Origin: Alcanivorax sp.
GTDB taxonomy: Bacteria > Pseudomonadota > Gammaproteobacteria > Pseudomonadales > Alcanivoracaceae
Assembly: GCA_013823245.1 (NCBI GenBank)
Contig: PNLU01000017.1
Coordinates: forward strand, 1-44,880
DNA length: 44,880 bases
Direction: 5' to 3'
Position numbers and translations under genes: made by a program. Shown here one piece after another: positions 1-7,916 of this stretch; position 1 is the first letter of the stretch; every line of letters starts with the position of its first letter. Under the pieces are notes generated by a model. It saw only the letters and a list, made by a program, of their open reading frames with translations. It made no database searches and was not told where the DNA came from.

Positions 1-1565
1 GCCTTGGCCATGCTGTCTGCGGTGACATCCAGGAAGCGGTTGGTGTGGTGGCTGGTAAACAGCTCGGCGATGGCCGAGAGCAGCATGGACAGGGTAATGC
101 CCAGGCTGGCGGTGTAGTCGATATTCTGCCGGGCCAGGGTGTCTTCGATCGCCCGGGCGGTGTCATCAGTGTGGAGGTTGTAGCCGCGATTATCCCCGGC
201 CAGGCGGCGCATGACGTGCAGCACCGCATCGGGCAGGTCGGCGATGATGGCCAGCAGGCTGTCCTGGCCGTCGAGCACCTCCTGGATATAGGCGAACAGG
301 GCCTCGGTTTCCGGGCGGTGGCACAGGGCGGTCCAGTGGATCACGCCCAGGGTCTGGTTGAACGGCGACTCGCTGTGGAAATAGTCGGCCAGGGCGGTTC
401 TTGTTGCCTCGCAGCGCAGGGACTCGGTGAGGGCCTGGTCCAGTTGTTCCTTTTCCTGCTGGAGGTTACGGGCCAGGGCTTCCCAGTCCTGGATGGTTTT
501 ATCCAGCTTGGCCTGATCCACGTGCTCGGACAGCGGGTTGTCGCGGTTACGGCGGCTGTCTTCTTCCACCAGCTTCTGGATCAGTACCGCCAGCGGGAAG
601 GCGCCGTCCTCTTCGGCTTGTTCCAGCAGGGTGTCTTCCAGCGCCAGCAGGGTGTGGTAGTCCTCGGCGATCTCGCGGGTGATGGCCAGCGGATCGTGCA
701 GGCCCAGGTAGGCAATGCCACCGGCCACGTCATGGGGGCTCAGGTCGGTGTCGCTGGCCTGTTCGCTGTCTTCATGCTGCTGACAGTGCTGCTGTACCGG
801 CAGCGCTGCGGACAGGAAGCGCTCGGGCAGGCTGCTGATATCCCAGCTATCGTCGTAGGCCGCCAGGTCAATGCGCTGGCAGCGCTGTGCGCGCAGGGCC
901 TCGTCGGCGCTGATACCTTGCCATTGTGCATGTACGGGCAGGTCGGGCAGGTAACGGATATCGTCCGGCGCCAGGCCGCCCATGCGGCACACCGTGTGCC
1001 AGCTCCATTGCACCTCGGAATAGGCGATTTCCAGCACCGGGGCTTCGCCGTTGAGGCGTGTGGGCAGGGTGAGGTAGCGGGCTTCGGGCACAATGCCCAG
1101 GTGCGGGCGCGCATCCTTGCCTTGTTCACGGGCCAGGTTGATGTCGTGAAACAGGTTGCCGTCGGTAACGTGGACTTCCCGCCACAGGTGGCCATTAACG
1201 AAGATATAGAGCCAGCCGTTACGCAGGTCGCTCAGGCGTAGCGGGTCAAGACTGGCAAAGCGCACCGGGCGCACATGCATGACTTTCAGGTCCGGGTTAA
1301 CCTCGGCCGGGTCGGTATCATGGGGGACTGTGTGGCCGTAACCGGCGGGGATCAGGTAGTAGCCGTTGCCGGGTTCGTCGGCCTTGAAGTACCCGCTTTC
1401 GCGCAGTTGTTCCAGCATTTCCGGCGGGTAGGTATTGCGCTCCTGAAAGGCCAGGGTCAGCCGTTTGCGACCGGGGGTTTTAGGTTGCAGCCACAGGCGC
1501 CGACGGCAGGTGTCTTCCTGCCCGGGTATGGGCTGGGCCTGGCTTAATGGCAGACTCACGCTCAT
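1..1565 (-). CDS. VasX-like type VI secretion effector, N-terminal part (runs off left edge)
   Basis: The minus strand is open from an ATG at 1565 through the left end of the window (521 codons, no stop). The start overlaps the stop of the small upstream ORF as ATGA. The N-terminal half has the style of the VasX N-terminal region domain: a segment DPLRLSDLRNGWLYIFVNG at about residues 106-124 (the 'receives its substrate and prints a beta strand' region of that family) and GGIAYLGLHDPLAITREIAE at about 282-301, followed by a charged helical stretch. Proteins with this domain are T6SS cargo, often with a pore-forming or other toxic C-terminus, which lies outside the window. No VgrG, PAAR or immunity gene is visible in what remains. 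The assignment rests on motif recall; a non-T6SS hypothetical protein is possible. Confidence 0.6.
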   Translation of the reverse strand, partial: MSVSLPLSQAQPIPGQEDTCRRRLWLQPKTPGRKRLTLAFQERNTYPPEMLEQLRESGYFKADEPGNGYYLIPAGYGHTVPHDTDPAEVNPDLKVMHVRPVRFASLDPLRLSDLRNGWLYIFVNGHLWREVHVTDGNLFHDINLAREQGKDARPHLGIVPEARYLTLPTRLNGEAPVLEIAYSEVQWSWHTVCRMGGLAPDDIRYLPDLPVHAQWQGISADEALRAQRCQRIDLAAYDDSWDISSLPERFLSAALPVQQHCQQHEDSEQASDTDLSPHDVAGGIAYLGLHDPLAITREIAEDYHTLLALEDTLLEQAEEDGAFPLAVLIQKLVEEDSRRNRDNPLSEHVDQAKLDKTIQDWEALARNLQQEKEQLDQALTESLRCEATRTALADYFHSESPFNQTLGVIHWTALCHRPETEALFAYIQEVLDGQDSLLAIIADLPDAVLHVMRRLAGDNRGYNLHTDDTARAIEDTLARQNIDYTASLGITLSMLLSAIAELFTSHHTNRFLDVTADSMAK

Positions 1566-1687
1566 TGGTCGTCTCCGCGCAGGTCGGCGCCGGTAATGAA
1601 CCTTGCCGGGGTGACAGAGGGGGTGGGGGCGGTGTCGTTGGATGGGCCATGCATAACGGCATGGCTACTGGTCAGCGATTGGCTCAT
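1562..1687 (-). CDS. Small 41-residue protein coupled to the VasX-like gene
   Basis: An ATG at 1687 is preceded at the right distance by a strong AAGGAG ribosome-binding site (spacing about 6). The frame runs 41 codons, begins MSQSLTSSHAVMHG, is rich in Ser, Thr and Pro, and ends ADLRGDDQ with a TGA that overlaps the ATG of the large downstream gene (ATGA). This geometry suggests translational coupling. No membrane segment or known domain is visible. It could be a real small protein (for example an adaptor for the effector) or simply a leader that delivers ribosomes to the effector gene. I do not recognise it. Confidence 0.5.
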   Translation of the reverse strand: MSQSLTSSHAVMHGPSNDTAPTPSVTPARFITGADLRGDDQ

Positions 1688-2086
1688 GAGGGACTCCTTG
1701 TCGATGAGCGTTGGGGCCGGTACAAGTCGCCTTGATCGTCAAGCAGAGCCTGTGCGTAGAGGTGGCCATCAGGATGAGGGGCGAGACTGTGCCGTGCCAG
1801 AAGTCGGGTTAAATAACATAATGAAAAGGGGAGGTAAAATCAGGTGGGTGTGGGGCGTGAGAGTCAGCAGGAAAATGGTACAGCGCGTGTAAGAAATGAC
1901 TGACGTGGCGTGTAGGAGATCCGCTCTTTTTCACGGCATGCAGTGAGTCATGGGCTGAAAAATGAGTCGTGCATCACGAATCGAGAACATTATGGTTCTG
2001 CTATGACCCAGAAAGGAAATGTGCGGTGCCAGGCCCCGCAGACCGGTATATTGTCGGGTTCAAAAAACGTGTTTTCGGGGAAAAGG
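1688..2086. other. Divergent intergenic region
   Basis: About 400 bp separate the minus-strand effector operon from the plus-strand DUF945 gene, so it must hold both promoters. The middle (about 1810-1835) is AT-rich in an otherwise GC-rich context, including aaataacataatgaaaag. A 23-codon ORF from 1821 has no convincing ribosome-binding site. The DUF945 frame is open back to 1943, but that extension has no family-like sequence. I see no clear terminator, operator or RNA gene. Confidence 0.4.
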
Positions 2087-3655
2087 ATGAAAAAGATTCT
2101 GTTGGGGGTGATGGTGTTGGGGCTGGTCTGGGTAGCTGGCAGTGGGTTGATTGGCGCGCACACGGAAGCGGCTTACCGGGAGTGGCTGGCAGGGCAGGAA
2201 ATACTGCCGGGCCATGACAGCATGCGTTTTGAGCTTGTCGAGTATCAGCGCTCGCTGTTCTCCTCCCGTATTCGAACCTGTCTGTACATGGACGAATCGC
2301 TGGCCATGCTGCATGAATTTTCCGGCATGCTCTGTGATGAGTCACGCATGATGCATGGCCCTCTGCTGTGGACATCATCTGGCCCCTGGCCAGGGCTGGC
2401 CTACAGCCGCAGCCAACTGGACATGCAGGCGCTGCCGGAAGAGATACGCGATGTCATTGCGCAGCATACTCGCGGTGCCTCGCCGCTCACGGGTGAATCC
2501 TGGTGGGGCTTCGATGGCAGCCTGCGTGGGCGGATCGAGGTGCCAGAGCTGGAGATATCCGGTGATCTGGGTCGTCTGCGGCTGGGCGAATTTGTGGTCT
2601 GGATGGATTTCGAGGATTGGTCACTGGACACCGGGCGTACCCAGTTGTTGATCAGTGACTTCATGCTGGAAACCGATCGGATGGCGTTGCGCGTTGACGA
2701 CCTGAACCTGGTGGTGACGATCTCGGAAGTGCTGGAAGACTTGCTGCCGTTGATGGCCGTCACGTTGCATGTTGAAGGTGTGCAGGCGTATACGGCGGCT
2801 CCCGAGTGGGGTGGCGAGGAGAGCGAGGTCGGTTTTGATCTGGTGTTCGAGGCCAGCAGTGAGCGCAACGGCCGCCTGCTCGCGACCGAAACGCGTGTCT
2901 GGCTGGACAATATTACCAGCAGTGGTCACGAGCTGCTGCCGATGGACACGGCTTATGCTCGCCTGCGGGCGGAAGGGCTCGATATTCGCGCTGCGGCGCG
3001 CTGGCAGCAAATCGGTCAGGAACTGGAAGCGCTTCAGACAGACATGATGATGGCGATCTTTGGCAGTTTTGGCGGCGACATGGACGAAGTGCCGGAGCTG
3101 GATGTCGAGACACTGATGGCAGATATGGAGCGTCTCAGTGTTGAGCGCCTGCGGGTGGCGGTGGAGGACGTGCTGCGTCCGGGCGCATCGGCGCTGCATC
3201 TGGAAACATTGCTCGATCAGGGAGAAGCGCGTCTGCTGGCGTTCTCCAGTAGCCTGACGTACGAGGGGCTGGAAGGCGAGAATCCGGCACTTGAGCGCTT
3301 CCAGGAGATGGGCCTGGAGGAGATCGTGTCCCGGATGGTCGGTGTGGAGTTGTTGCTGGTGCTGGCCGATCTGCTGCCGGAGGATCTGCGTGAGGCGGCG
3401 TTGGCGGGGGCGGAATCCGGTCTGCTGAAGCAGGAGGCGGATCAGTTCAGCATGACGCTGGCGTTGCGCGGCGGTGCGGGCCAACTCAATGGCGAAGCGG
3501 TGACCACAGAGGACCTGCTGGCGCGCCTGCCGAGCCCGGGCGGTGACTCGGTGACCATTCAGGAACTGGCGCTGGCGGGCTGTTTCGACGAGTACGACGA
3601 CGTCGATGATTTTCCCGAGGTGTGCTGGGAGCATGGTTTGCATCCTCACTACTGA
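2087..3655 (+). CDS. DUF945 (YdgA-like) exported protein
   Basis: A 522-residue protein. I start it at ATG 2087 (MKKILLGVMVLGLVW) because this gives a clean signal or anchor helix at residues 1-21; the frame is open upstream but without matching sequence. After the helix comes the family hallmark: a short linker (TEAAYREWLAG), then FELVEYQRSLFSSRIRTCL, closely matching the 'Y..GLFSS.A' segment of the DUF945/YdgA family. The rest alternates beta-rich and Leu/Glu-rich amphipathic segments, with two Cys near the N-terminus and two near the C-terminus that could form disulfides in the periplasm. Family function is not established. It is monocistronic: the next gene starts 127 bp on. Confidence 0.75.
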   Translation: MKKILLGVMVLGLVWVAGSGLIGAHTEAAYREWLAGQEILPGHDSMRFELVEYQRSLFSSRIRTCLYMDESLAMLHEFSGMLCDESRMMHGPLLWTSSGPWPGLAYSRSQLDMQALPEEIRDVIAQHTRGASPLTGESWWGFDGSLRGRIEVPELEISGDLGRLRLGEFVVWMDFEDWSLDTGRTQLLISDFMLETDRMALRVDDLNLVVTISEVLEDLLPLMAVTLHVEGVQAYTAAPEWGGEESEVGFDLVFEASSERNGRLLATETRVWLDNITSSGHELLPMDTAYARLRAEGLDIRAAARWQQIGQELEALQTDMMMAIFGSFGGDMDEVPELDVETLMADMERLSVERLRVAVEDVLRPGASALHLETLLDQGEARLLAFSSSLTYEGLEGENPALERFQEMGLEEIVSRMVGVELLLVLADLLPEDLREAALAGAESGLLKQEADQFSMTLALRGGAGQLNGEAVTTEDLLARLPSPGGDSVTIQELALAGCFDEYDDVDDFPEVCWEHGLHPHY

Positions 3656-3782
3656 GGGGCCTTCACGCGTTATTTCTCCAATTCAAACGACTGTATGAAC
3701 GGTGGGTCACAAATAGCCCTGTCACCGGGGTGCTGACCTGCTTAAAATTTGCGCCCCCGGCCAGAACTGTGGAGAAGTGCAC

Positions 3783-5558
3783 ATGGCGACGTACAAGGCC
3801 CCGCTGGACGACATGAAGTTCGTTCTGAATGACGTATTCAATGCCGAGCAACTGTGGGCATCCATGCCGGCGACCGCCGAGGTGAGTCGTGACCTGGCTG
3901 ACGCGATCCTCGAAGAGGCCGGCAAAATGGTGGAAGGCGTGATGTTGCCGCTGAACCGCTCCGGTGATGAAGAAGGCTGCCATTTCGACCAGGGCGTAGT
4001 GACCACGCCGAAGGGTTTCCGGGAAGCGTACCGCACTATTGCCGAGAACGGCTGGACGGCGTTGTCCGGCAATCCTGAGTACGGCGGCCAGGGCATGCCC
4101 AAGATGCTGGCGGTCCTGTTCGAGGAAATGATTCACAGCGCCAACAGTTCGCTGGCGTTGTACCCGCTGCTGTCCAACGGCGCGACCCTGTGTCTGGACG
4201 CGCACGCGTCCGAGGAACTGAAGCAGACCTACCTGCCGAAAATCTACTCTGGCGAATGGGCTGGCACCATGTGCCTGACCGAGCCGCATTGCGGTACCGA
4301 CCTGGGCATCATGCGGACCAAGGCCGAGCCGCAAGCAGACGGCAGCTATCGGGTCTCCGGCACCAAGATTTTTATCACCGGCGGCGAGCACGATCTGACC
4401 GACAACATCATTCATCTGGTGCTGGCGAAACTGCCGGACGCCCCGGCGGGCAGCAAGGGCATTTCCCTGTTCCTGGTGCCCAAGTTCCTGGTCAATGAAG
4501 ACGGTAGCGTGGGTGAGCGCAACGGGGTCGCCTGCGGGTCCATCGAACACAAGATGGGGATCAAGGGCTCGGCCACCTGCGTGATGAATTTCGATGCCGC
4601 CAAAGGCTGGCTGGTGGGCGAGGTGAACCAGGGACTGGCCGCCATGTTCACCATGATGAACTACGAGCGCGTGTCCATCGGTCTGCAGGGTCTGGGGCTG
4701 GGTGAAATCAGCTACCAGAGCGCCGTGGACTATGCCCGCGAGCGGGTCCAGGGCCGCGCAGCGACCGGTGCTGTGAATCCGGAAGGGAATGCAGACCCGA
4801 TTATCGTGCATGGTGATGTGCGCCGCATGCTGCTGACCATGCGTGCCCTGAACGAAGGGGGGCGGGCGCTGTCGGCTTACCTCGGCATGCAACTGGATAT
4901 CGCCAAGTTTTCTGACGACGAAGAAGCGCGCAAGCGGGCGGATGATCGCGTTGCGCTGCTGACACCGGTGGCCAAGGCGTTCTTCACCGATCGTGGGCTG
5001 GAGACCTGCATTATTGGTCAGCAGGTGTTCGGTGGTCACGGCTACGTGCGTGAATGGGGCATGGAGCAGTTCGTGCGCGACGCGCGTATTGCACAGATCT
5101 ACGAAGGTACCAACGGTATTCAGGCGCTGGATCTGGCCGGCCGCAAGGTGGTGCGCAACGGCGGCGCCTCGGCCGAGCGCTTTATTGCCGAGGTACGTGA
5201 GTGGCTGGCGTCCGCAGGTGACGAAGCGGCTGTGAAGCCGGTGGCGGCGGCGCTGGAAGAAGCGCTCGGTTTGCTGGAAAAAGCCACCGCCCAACTGCTG
5301 GAGCGGGCCAAACAGGACGCCGACGCAGTGAACGCGTCAGCAGTGGAGTATCTGGACCTGTTCGGCCTGGTGACCTATGCCTGGTTGTGGGCCCGCATGA
5401 TGCAGGCCGCCGCAGGCCGTGATGACCAGCTGGGTCAAAGCAAGCTGCACGTGGGGCGCTTCTACTTCCAGCGCCTGTTGCCGCGGGCACACAGCCTGGT
5501 GGCGCAACTGGAAGCCGGTAGCGACCTGATCATGGGGCTGTCTGCCGACGCCTTTTGA
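3783..5558 (+). CDS. Acyl-CoA dehydrogenase, long (about 590-residue) type
   Basis: A 591-residue FAD flavoprotein that oxidises acyl-CoA to trans-2-enoyl-CoA, the first step of beta-oxidation. The start is ATG 3783 with GGAGAA 6 nt upstream; the frame also has an in-frame GTG at 3777. Domain order: N-terminal helical extension (1-75), acyl-CoA dehydrogenase N and middle domains (MCLTEPHCGTDLG at 163-175, FAD and substrate contact), C-terminal helical domain with GGHGYVREW near 418 and the catalytic glutamate in IYEGTNGIQ (E441), then an extra C-terminal domain (about 465-591) of the acetyl-CoA-dehydrogenase-like type. This length class includes the FadE/DmdC-like enzymes and is longer than the 380-residue short-chain type. 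Substrate range cannot be read from sequence; DmdC-like methylmercaptopropionyl-CoA dehydrogenase is an alternative. Confidence 0.9.
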   Translation: MATYKAPLDDMKFVLNDVFNAEQLWASMPATAEVSRDLADAILEEAGKMVEGVMLPLNRSGDEEGCHFDQGVVTTPKGFREAYRTIAENGWTALSGNPEYGGQGMPKMLAVLFEEMIHSANSSLALYPLLSNGATLCLDAHASEELKQTYLPKIYSGEWAGTMCLTEPHCGTDLGIMRTKAEPQADGSYRVSGTKIFITGGEHDLTDNIIHLVLAKLPDAPAGSKGISLFLVPKFLVNEDGSVGERNGVACGSIEHKMGIKGSATCVMNFDAAKGWLVGEVNQGLAAMFTMMNYERVSIGLQGLGLGEISYQSAVDYARERVQGRAATGAVNPEGNADPIIVHGDVRRMLLTMRALNEGGRALSAYLGMQLDIAKFSDDEEARKRADDRVALLTPVAKAFFTDRGLETCIIGQQVFGGHGYVREWGMEQFVRDARIAQIYEGTNGIQALDLAGRKVVRNGGASAERFIAEVREWLASAGDEAAVKPVAAALEEALGLLEKATAQLLERAKQDADAVNASAVEYLDLFGLVTYAWLWARMMQAAAGRDDQLGQSKLHVGRFYFQRLLPRAHSLVAQLEAGSDLIMGLSADAF

Positions 5559-5567
5559 TCCACATGT

Positions 5568-5600
5568 CCGGTACCGGCGTCAAAACAGCGCCGGTGCCGG
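5568..5600. terminator. Convergent-gene hairpin, possible bidirectional transcription stop
   Basis: Between the converging acyl-CoA dehydrogenase and endonuclease-like genes, CCGGTACCGGCG (5568-5579) pairs with CGCCGGTGCCGG (5589-5600) across a 9-nt loop; only one pair is a G.U wobble. It overlaps the stop codon of the minus-strand gene. There is no real T-tract on either side, so efficient intrinsic termination is uncertain. Confidence 0.4.
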
Positions 5601-6221
5601 GACATTCTGCATGCTGGCCGGGTCGTCGATAAACGGGTTGCGGCGCCCGGTCAGCTCACCAATGCGTGCATTGCGTGCTCGCTCCGCATCGTCCGGTGGA
5701 AACGATTCATTCCAGCGCTGAAGCATCTCCCAGGCGCCGACCAGTGGCAGGTCGTGCTGCACGTGCATGTACATCATGGCGCGTGCCACGGTGCCCTTGG
5801 CATTGTCGCCGGGCTCGAAGGTCTGGAATCCCAACCGGTAGTCGCACCGTTGGCTGGTGGGGGCGCTGGATCGCAGTTCACCGAACAATGTGGCACGCCG
5901 GTCGATATCCGATTGCCGTTCGATCGGAAACATCTGGTGCAGGTCATCGCGTGCCGCGACGAAATCCGGCTCATCCTGACAGGCACGGTTGGAATTGCAC
6001 CCGAACTGTTGCTGCAACTGCCGGTCCGGATAGATGCGGTCGATACGTATGCGGTCGCCGGGGGTGAAGGGAGTGCCGCAGTAGAGCGTGGTACCGCCCT
6101 CCGCGTAGATCTCATCAATCAGCAGATCCTCGGCGCGATCTGCCTGCGCCGTGGTGCTGCCCAATGCCAGCCCCAGTGAAGCCAGCAAGCAAGCGGTGCT
6201 CCTGATACCCAGTGTGTGCAT
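5580..6221 (-). CDS. Endonuclease-I-like secreted protein, catalytic residues apparently lost
   Basis: A 213-residue protein starting at MHTLGIRSTA (ATG 6221), with a signal peptide ending near ...TTAQA-DRAED (residues 1-27). The body follows the endonuclease I fold of periplasmic or secreted DNases: LYCGTPF (47-53), an equivalent of the ββα-metal motif at IDRIYPDRQL (60-69), FGCNSNRACQ with two Cys (72-81), DDLHQMFP (92-99), TLFGEL (111-116), GDNAKGTVARAMMYMH further on, and RNPFIDDP near the end. In active members the motif around residue 62 carries a catalytic His (type 'DHIYP' or 'EHVVP'); here it is Arg (codon CGC). The Asn after DLH..P is also not conserved. Non-catalytic binding or a different reaction is possible. 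Family fold is likely; nuclease activity is doubtful. Confidence 0.7.
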   Translation of the reverse strand: MHTLGIRSTACLLASLGLALGSTTAQADRAEDLLIDEIYAEGGTTLYCGTPFTPGDRIRIDRIYPDRQLQQQFGCNSNRACQDEPDFVAARDDLHQMFPIERQSDIDRRATLFGELRSSAPTSQRCDYRLGFQTFEPGDNAKGTVARAMMYMHVQHDLPLVGAWEMLQRWNESFPPDDAERARNARIGELTGRRNPFIDDPASMQNVPAPALF

Positions 6222-6340
6222 GATCTTGTTCTGCCTTATCGTGGACTCAGCCGAGTCGTCCATACACAGGTGTGTTGCCTCTCCTATAGTGTGCTTTGCG
6301 TCACATAAATTCCACCGCCTGTTTTCCGACGAAGTGAGAA

Positions 6341-6976
6341 TTATCCCGGACCAGCGGTGATCTTGCCTGAAGGCTCACTCAGTTCCTGAGAAACATAGTG
6401 GCCGACCATATCCGCCAGGCCCTCCGACAGCGCCTCAAAGGAGATAGGCGGATTGTCCTCCGACAGGTGTCGAATCACCGCGAAGACGCCGCCGTTGATG
6501 AAGATATAGATCATCGCCGGAATGTTCCGCACCCGGGTCAGTTCCGGGTTGTGCAGCAGATGCTGCATGACGATATCCACCAGCAGTTTGTGAACGGGAT
6601 CAAGATATTCCTCGAAGTCCATGGTGAAGGCATGGCGGGCGCATTTCAGGTACAGCTCGTTGTTCTCCTGGAGGAACACGCGGAAATGGCCGAGCAGATC
6701 CAGGATGGTTTGGCGTATGGGTTTCCGAACAAGCTCGGGCACCAGCGGCTGGATCATGGCCACGGTATCGGCCACGAAGCGTTCGCTCATGGCCTTGAAG
6801 ATGGCTTCCTTGTTGGTGAAGTACTCATACAGTGAGCCGACACTAATGCCTGCAATATCAGCTATTTGCCGCGTTGTGGCCCCGGTGGGGCCGTGGGTGG
6901 CGACGGCGATGAAGCCCGCTTCCACGATGGCGTTGACGGTGGCGCGCGAGCGGGCCTGGCGAGGCTTTCTGGGCAT
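6341..6976 (-). CDS. TetR/AcrR-family transcriptional regulator
   Basis: A 211-residue repressor-type regulator starting MPRKPRQARSRATV at ATG 6976; an in-frame start at 7006 would add 10 residues. The N-terminal 60 residues form the TetR HTH: ARSRATVNAIVEAGF, then ATTRQIADIAGISVGSLYEYFTNKEAIFKAM, the usual helix 2-3-4 pattern. The remainder is the ligand-binding and dimerisation domain, with no conserved ligand signature. It is divergent from the SDR/diiron/BVMO operon across an 81-bp gap that holds a palindrome (7018-7035), so it probably represses that operon and itself. The inducer would likely be a hydrophobic substrate or acyl-CoA of the pathway (inference). Confidence 0.9.
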   Translation of the reverse strand: MPRKPRQARSRATVNAIVEAGFIAVATHGPTGATTRQIADIAGISVGSLYEYFTNKEAIFKAMSERFVADTVAMIQPLVPELVRKPIRQTILDLLGHFRVFLQENNELYLKCARHAFTMDFEEYLDPVHKLLVDIVMQHLLHNPELTRVRNIPAMIYIFINGGVFAVIRHLSEDNPPISFEALSEGLADMVGHYVSQELSEPSGKITAGPG

Positions 6977-7017
6977 AGGATTTCCGAATTGAATCCGAAC
7001 AAGCATTCGCTTTATCG

Positions 7018-7035
7018 TGACATCATGTAATGTCA
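7018..7035. promoter_or_regulatory. Palindromic operator between tetR-type gene and SDR operon
   Basis: TGACATCATGTAATGTCA: a perfect inverted repeat TGACAT-N6-ATGTCA in the middle of the 81-bp divergent gap, 22 bp upstream of the SDR start. Size, symmetry and position are typical for a TetR-dimer site controlling both directions. Confidence 0.6.
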
Positions 7036-7057
7036 TGGTCAACGAGCGAATAGCCCT

Positions 7058-7903
7058 ATGCCGCAACTGCCTTTTCTTGCACGCGAACGCGTCAGCCGTA
7101 ATGCCCACGCCGTCGTCACCGGGGCCGGTTCCGGCATCGGTCGGGCCTTTGCCCTGGAGATCGCCCGCCGTGGTGGCGCCGTGGTGGTCTCGGATATCAA
7201 CCTGGCCACCGCGCAGGAAACGGCCGAGCTGGTCCGGGCTGCTGGCGGCCGCGCCTGGGCCTTGCAGTGCGATGTGACGCAGTTCGAGGCCGTGCAGGCC
7301 ATGGCGGATGAGGCGGAGCGTCTGCTCGAAGCGCCGGTGGATCTGGTGATCAATAACGCCGGGGTAGGCGTTGGTGGTCGGCCGGTAGGCGAGATCCCGC
7401 TGGAGGACTGGGAGTGGACGGTGGGCATCAACATGTGGGGCGTGGTCTATGGCTGCCATATCTTCGCGCCGAAACTGAAGGCTCTGGGCCGGGGCGGCAT
7501 TATCAATGTCTGTTCCACGGCCAGCTTCGCCGCGGCGCCGATGATGGGCCCCTACAACCTGACCAAGGCAGCGGTGCTGGCGTTGTCGGAAACGCTCGCT
7601 GCAGAAACCGCAGGCAGCGGTGTGAAAGTGACCGCGCTGTGCCCCACCGTGGTCAAGACAAACATTTTTACTTCAGGCCGTATTGATGCCTCGGTGACGC
7701 CACTGATGGACAAGTTGGTGGCCCTGACCGGCGTATCCGCCGATGGCGTGGTCCGCACCACCCTGAATGCGCTCGACAAGGGCCAGCTTTACGTACTGCC
7801 GCAATTCGATGCGCGCATGATCTGGCGCGCCAAACGTTACATCCCTTCCACTTACGCGCGCGGTGCCGGCCTGCTGGGTCGACTCGCGGCGACCCGACGC
7901 TGA
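7058..7903 (+). CDS. Short-chain dehydrogenase/reductase (first gene of oxidation operon)
   Basis: A 281-residue classical SDR. It shows the cofactor glycine motif TGAGSGIG at 21-28, Asp at the end of beta-2 (VVVSDIN), pointing to NAD rather than NADP, NNAG at 99-102, the catalytic Ser in VCSTAS (S153) and YNLTK (Y166, K170). The C-terminal 40 residues extend past the core with Arg- and Leu-rich sequence. It is followed 13 nt later by the ferritin-like gene and then by a Baeyer-Villiger-type monooxygenase, so its likely job is interconversion of a secondary alcohol and ketone supplied to that monooxygenase. Its exact substrate is not readable. The gene lies immediately downstream of the palindromic operator. 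Confidence 0.92.
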   Translation: MPQLPFLARERVSRNAHAVVTGAGSGIGRAFALEIARRGGAVVVSDINLATAQETAELVRAAGGRAWALQCDVTQFEAVQAMADEAERLLEAPVDLVINNAGVGVGGRPVGEIPLEDWEWTVGINMWGVVYGCHIFAPKLKALGRGGIINVCSTASFAAAPMMGPYNLTKAAVLALSETLAAETAGSGVKVTALCPTVVKTNIFTSGRIDASVTPLMDKLVALTGVSADGVVRTTLNALDKGQLYVLPQFDARMIWRAKRYIPSTYARGAGLLGRLAATRR

Positions 7904-7916
7904 CGGAGAGACGCTC

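Noticed and set aside
45-1241. Long plus-strand open frame opposite the VasX-like gene
   Set aside because: Shadow of the minus-strand gene: low-complexity Gly/Gln/Val-rich composition with no domain, while the minus frame has family motifs and a ribosome-binding site.
1821-1892. 23-codon ORF MKRGGKIRWVWG...
   Set aside because: No convincing ribosome-binding site or conserved feature; inside the divergent promoter region.
1943-2086. N-terminal extension of the DUF945 gene
   Set aside because: Family-like sequence begins at MKKILLG (2087); the extension would bury the signal helix.
3663-5294. 543-codon minus-strand frame across the acyl-CoA dehydrogenase
   Set aside because: His/Arg/Gln-rich composition without motifs; the plus strand has full family sequence.
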